DNA of 64,000 nt, taken from assembly GCA_006503535.1 (NCBI GenBank), contig QYRS01000001.1, positions 186,001-250,000 of the forward strand. The letters are read 5' to 3'. Both the position numbers and the translations under genes were made by a program. The stretch comes from Arthrinium phaeospermum (lineage: Eukaryota > Ascomycota > Sordariomycetes > Amphisphaeriales > Apiosporaceae). Below, piece after piece: positions 60,839-64,000 of the stretch. Below the pieces are notes generated by a model. The model was not told the origin of the DNA, made no database searches, and saw nothing but the letters and a program-made list of their open reading frames with translations. The stretch's first letter is position 1. Every line of letters begins with the position of its first letter.

Positions 60839-62087
60839 TGCGACTAGGTTGGAAGGTTGCGGCCTGCTTTGGGGGCAAGCTGCTGCCATCAAGAGAGTGA
60901 ACTTAGTTAGATACGCCATAATGAAAAGCAAATCTCTCTAGAATCATCGCTGTTTTCTTTTTCTCTATTTCCGTAGGAATGGCATGACTTGCACAATCGT
61001 GCCAGTGGTGAAGTCGAACGGTATTTCCCCTTTCCACAAGAGTGCCACGCCATAGGGAGTTGATCCCAACCAATCATTTGGAAGCCGGGGACGTGCTATG
61101 CCTCGGAACATCTGCGAACTTTCTAGAGCTTTACTAACAGAGATTGCTTCTTGCTAGCTCTAACTATTTCCTGACTTCGAAACCGCTTGAAACTTGAAAC
61201 CAAACGTACTGGCCGAATGCAGTTGAGCCAAGCCCCTTTTCATCCCATATCATCCGCCGGCGAAAAACATAACCCTCCACTACGTCATTAGCCCATGGCA
61301 ATTTCTACTACTATTTCCAATTTGCCTTCCCAGGTTTTCGATTTTCCCACATCAACTGCGAACGGAATCCGACGGGCTGTCCAATTGACAAAGAAGTATT
61401 GCAAATACATTCGCTGATGATGTCTATGTATCCTGCCCTGCCATGCCCCGCTTCGCCCACAGATTCGCAGATTGCGCACACGCCAATGCAACCAACCCCG
61501 CATTCCGAGGATGCATCTGACAGCCACCGCCCGGCTAGCGTGTCGGGGCTAAGACGTGGGGGAGATTGACAGCGACGGTTACGGGCTAGAAGACTTCCAC
61601 ATCCAAGCATCATTAATGTTTTGCTTGCCAATGGAAACCGTGCATACGAAGACAAGACGCGTTACGTGCAGATATGGCGTACATATTACCTACCATTGGA
61701 TTGCAGTATCCCAACGCCGCAGCTTGCATACGCCGAGAACCTCGGCGCAACGTTTGGAGCCAGCGGGTGCACGGTGCTGGCATGACATGATTGATCTGCA
61801 GCTACAGCTCGGATTCGCATCAAGATTGGCAGAATAGAATCCCCAGACTTTCTCATCTTTTGATGCTACTGTCCATCCTGCCGTGGAAGATCTTTTGATC
61901 CTTCTCACTTCCCTCTTGTTTCTCTTTCTTCTTTTCCAGTCTCCTTCTGGGTAGATCGGTGGGTTGGCGCTTTCCGAAACGACCCCCTTGTTCCGCTAGC
62001 CCGAGGGTTCCCCTCTCAGTCTGTGTAACACAAAAACACATACTCACACACCCACATCGTGCAAGAACGACCTCGACTAGCTTGCCC
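60839..62087. other. intergenic, no gene seen
   Basis: About 1.25 kb between two plus-strand genes. A pyrimidine-rich stretch near 61895-61945 precedes the oxidase start, as is common in fungal promoters. Confidence 0.4.
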
Positions 62088-64000
62088 ATGATGGCGGCCC
62101 AGACGGGCGACCCGCACTCGCACGTCGTGATTCCCATCTCCGACGCCCCGCCCGCCACGTTCTTCGACGAGACGCAATGGCGGGTCCTGTATTCCCTCAT
62201 GGACACGGTGATCCCGTCCCTCGCCGCAGCAAGCGACAGCGATGGTGTCCACGACGAAAAGAACCCCGGTCGTCATGACCGCCAAACCGTCCCGAAGGAC
62301 GTCTTGGAGGCGCATTACCAAAAGCTCCAGACCTGCCTGCCCAACCCGCCCAGCCGCGAAGCCTTCGCAGCCTACCTAGCCGAGCGGCCGTCGGCGATCC
62401 AGGACTTCCGGGACCACCTGACCCGGACCCTCGCGACGCTCTCGCCGGCGGCGCGGGGCCAGCTGGGGACGGTGCTCTACCTGCTCGGGACCAAGGTCGG
62501 CAGCTACCCGCTCACGGGCCACGCCCGGCCCTTCTACGAGCTGGCGGCCGACGCGCGGGAGGCGGTGTTGCTGGGGTGGCGGCGGTCGTACCTCACGTCG
62601 CTCCGCGGGCTGGCCAAGTCGCTCGGCAGCATCGGGGCCAAGACGTGGGTCCAGACCAGCCCGCTGTTTCGGGAGCTGAGCGGGTACGTCGACGTGCCGG
62701 AGGACTACGAGGAGAAGAGGAGGGCCGCGGTTGCTGCCGAAGATAGGCCCCCGCCTGAATACGTATTCAAGCAGTTCGAAGCAGCCTCGACAAGCGGCGA
62801 TGGCGGGGAGGAGCCCGCGGTCGTGGAGACGGACGTCGTCATCGTGGGGTCCGGGTGCGGCGGCGGCGTCTGCGCGCGCGTCCTGGCCGAGGCGGGGCAC
62901 CGCGTCCTCGTGGTGGAGAAGGGGTACTACTTCCCGCCCTCGCAGCTGCCGATGCGGTCCGACACGGCCGAGACGAACCTGTACCTGAACCGGGGCATCA
63001 TCTCGACCGACGACAACTCCGTCTCGGCCGTGGCGGGGTCCGTCTGGGGCGGCGGCGGCAGCGTCAACTGGGGCGTCTCCCTGCAGACGCCCGACTACAT
63101 ACGGCAGGACTGGGCCGCGAAGCGCGGGCTGGGCTTCTTCGGTACTTCCGAGTTCCAGGAGAGTCTGGATAGGGTGTGCGGCTTCATGGGCGTGTCGGAC
63201 GCGCACGTGCGCCAGAACCACCGGGGCCGGGCCCTGCTCGACGGCGCGGCGCGGCTGGGCTGGACGGCGAGGGTGACGCCGCACAACTCGGGCGGGCGCG
63301 ACCACCACTGCGGGCACTGCCACCTGGGCTGCGGGTCGGGCGGCAAACAGGGGCCGGCCGTCAGCTGGCTGCCGACGGCGGCGCGGGCGGGGGCCGAGTT
63401 CGTCGAGGGGTTCGAGGTCGAGCGCGTCGAGTTTGCGGACTTTGCGGGCGGGAAGCGGGCTTCGGGGGTGAGGGGGACGTGGGTGTCGAGGGATGGGGAG
63501 GGGGGGAATAGCGGGGTCCTCGGCGGGCGGACGGTGCGGGAGGTGAGGATTCGGGCGAGGCGGGTGATTGTGGCGGGGGGGACTTTGTCGAGTCCGTTGC
63601 TACTGAAGCGGAGTGGGCTGGGGGTGAGGCGATCCTGGACATCTCCTGTTTACTGCCAGAGGGTACGATACTGACATTTTCTTCGTGCAGAATCCGCAAA
63701 TAGGGCGGAACCTTTATTTGCATCCTGTCAATATGCTTGGAGCATTTTGGAACGAGGACGTCAATCCTATGGATGGTAAGTCGCAACACCCCTTGACCCT
63801 GAGTCTGTTATGATTCATGGACTGATTTCTCATATTCCCACCCAGGCTGCGCCATCAGCAGCGTCTGTACCAGCCTCGAGAACCTGGACGGTGAGGGTCA
63901 CGGCGTCAAGCTGGAAGGAACTTGCATGGTGGTACGTATCGATATCATCCCCTTTTCTGCTGTCGAAAGTCCAGTCTCTTACAGGAAATAGCCCTACCTC
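62088..64000 (+). CDS. long-chain fatty alcohol oxidase (GMC oxidoreductase), C-terminus beyond window
   Basis: Seen: exons 62088-63623, 63691-63775, 63846-63931 and 63985 onward. A helical N-terminus (FFDETQWRVLYSLMDTVIPS) is typical of fungal fatty alcohol oxidases. The FAD-binding motif is VVIVGSGCGGGVCARVLAEAG, then GSVWGGGGSVNWGVSLQTPD (GMC signature region), HHCGHCHLGCGSGGKQG (Cys cluster), VIVAGGTLSSPLLLKRSG and NPQIGRNLYLHPVNM. Known: these membrane-associated peroxisomal or microsomal enzymes oxidise long-chain alcohols to aldehydes with FAD and oxygen. Start at 62088 (MMAAQ) is chosen over an in-frame extension lacking an ATG. The last exon boundary is tentative. The gene is cut by the right edge. 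Confidence 0.88.

Noticed and set aside
1..64000. CRISPR array, operon-type promoters or bacterial genes
   Set aside because: No spaced direct repeats; genes contain spliceosomal introns and fungal families throughout.

Overview
This is nuclear DNA from a filamentous ascomycete (Pezizomycotina). Short introns (about 40-170 bp) have GTAAGT-like donors and CAG/TAG acceptors. Fungal-only families occur: AflR-type Zn2Cys6 regulator, Clr5-ankyrin, DUF6604, DUF2235, Vps66/LOA1-like acyltransferase, kinesin-14. One AT-rich, CpA-poor block looks like repeat-induced point mutation (RIP). The family mix suggests Sordariomycetes; the species cannot be named from sequence alone.

Layout. 1-7 kb: 3' part missing of a DUF2235 hydrolase-like gene (-), an alpha/beta-hydrolase-fold protein that appears to lack the nucleophile (+), and an orphan four-TM membrane protein (-). 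7.5-20 kb: an accessory block of six genes (AflR-like regulator, Ser/Thr-rich single-pass membrane protein, GH5 glucanase, polytopic membrane protein, AATase-type acetyltransferase, epoxide hydrolase). In all six, recognisable protein sequence jumps between reading frames. 20.1-22.3 kb: gene-free RIP-like block. 23.3-29.4 kb: a small membrane protein, a doubtful ORF and a broken Clr5-ankyrin gene. 30.4-31.4 kb: a cutinase. 32-41 kb: a core region with kinesin-14 (KlpA/Kar3 type), the LOA1-like acyltransferase and ILV3. 41.6-57.5 kb: DUF6604 protein, stand-alone EgtB-like sulfoxide synthase, small hydrophilic protein, AAAP amino-acid transporter, secreted Cys-rich protein, mitochondrial bL31m and a flavin-reductase-like protein. 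59-64 kb: serine carboxypeptidase S10 and the start of a long-chain fatty alcohol oxidase.

How the genes fit together. There is no single pathway. The left block (regulator, acetyltransferase, epoxide hydrolase, secreted glucanase) resembles a tailoring fragment of a secondary-metabolite or cell-wall locus next to a degraded repeat, without a visible backbone synthase. Cutinase, GH5, S10 peptidase, the secreted Cys-rich protein and fatty alcohol oxidase point to extracellular polymer and lipid use. ILV3, kinesin-14 and bL31m are housekeeping genes.

A cross-cutting result: most frame breaks that could be localised are explained by loss of one or two bases in a homopolymer, while catalytic residues stay intact. 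This looks more like homopolymer under-calling in the assembly than old pseudogenes, although the breaks concentrate at 7.5-20 kb and are rare beyond 38.4 kb.
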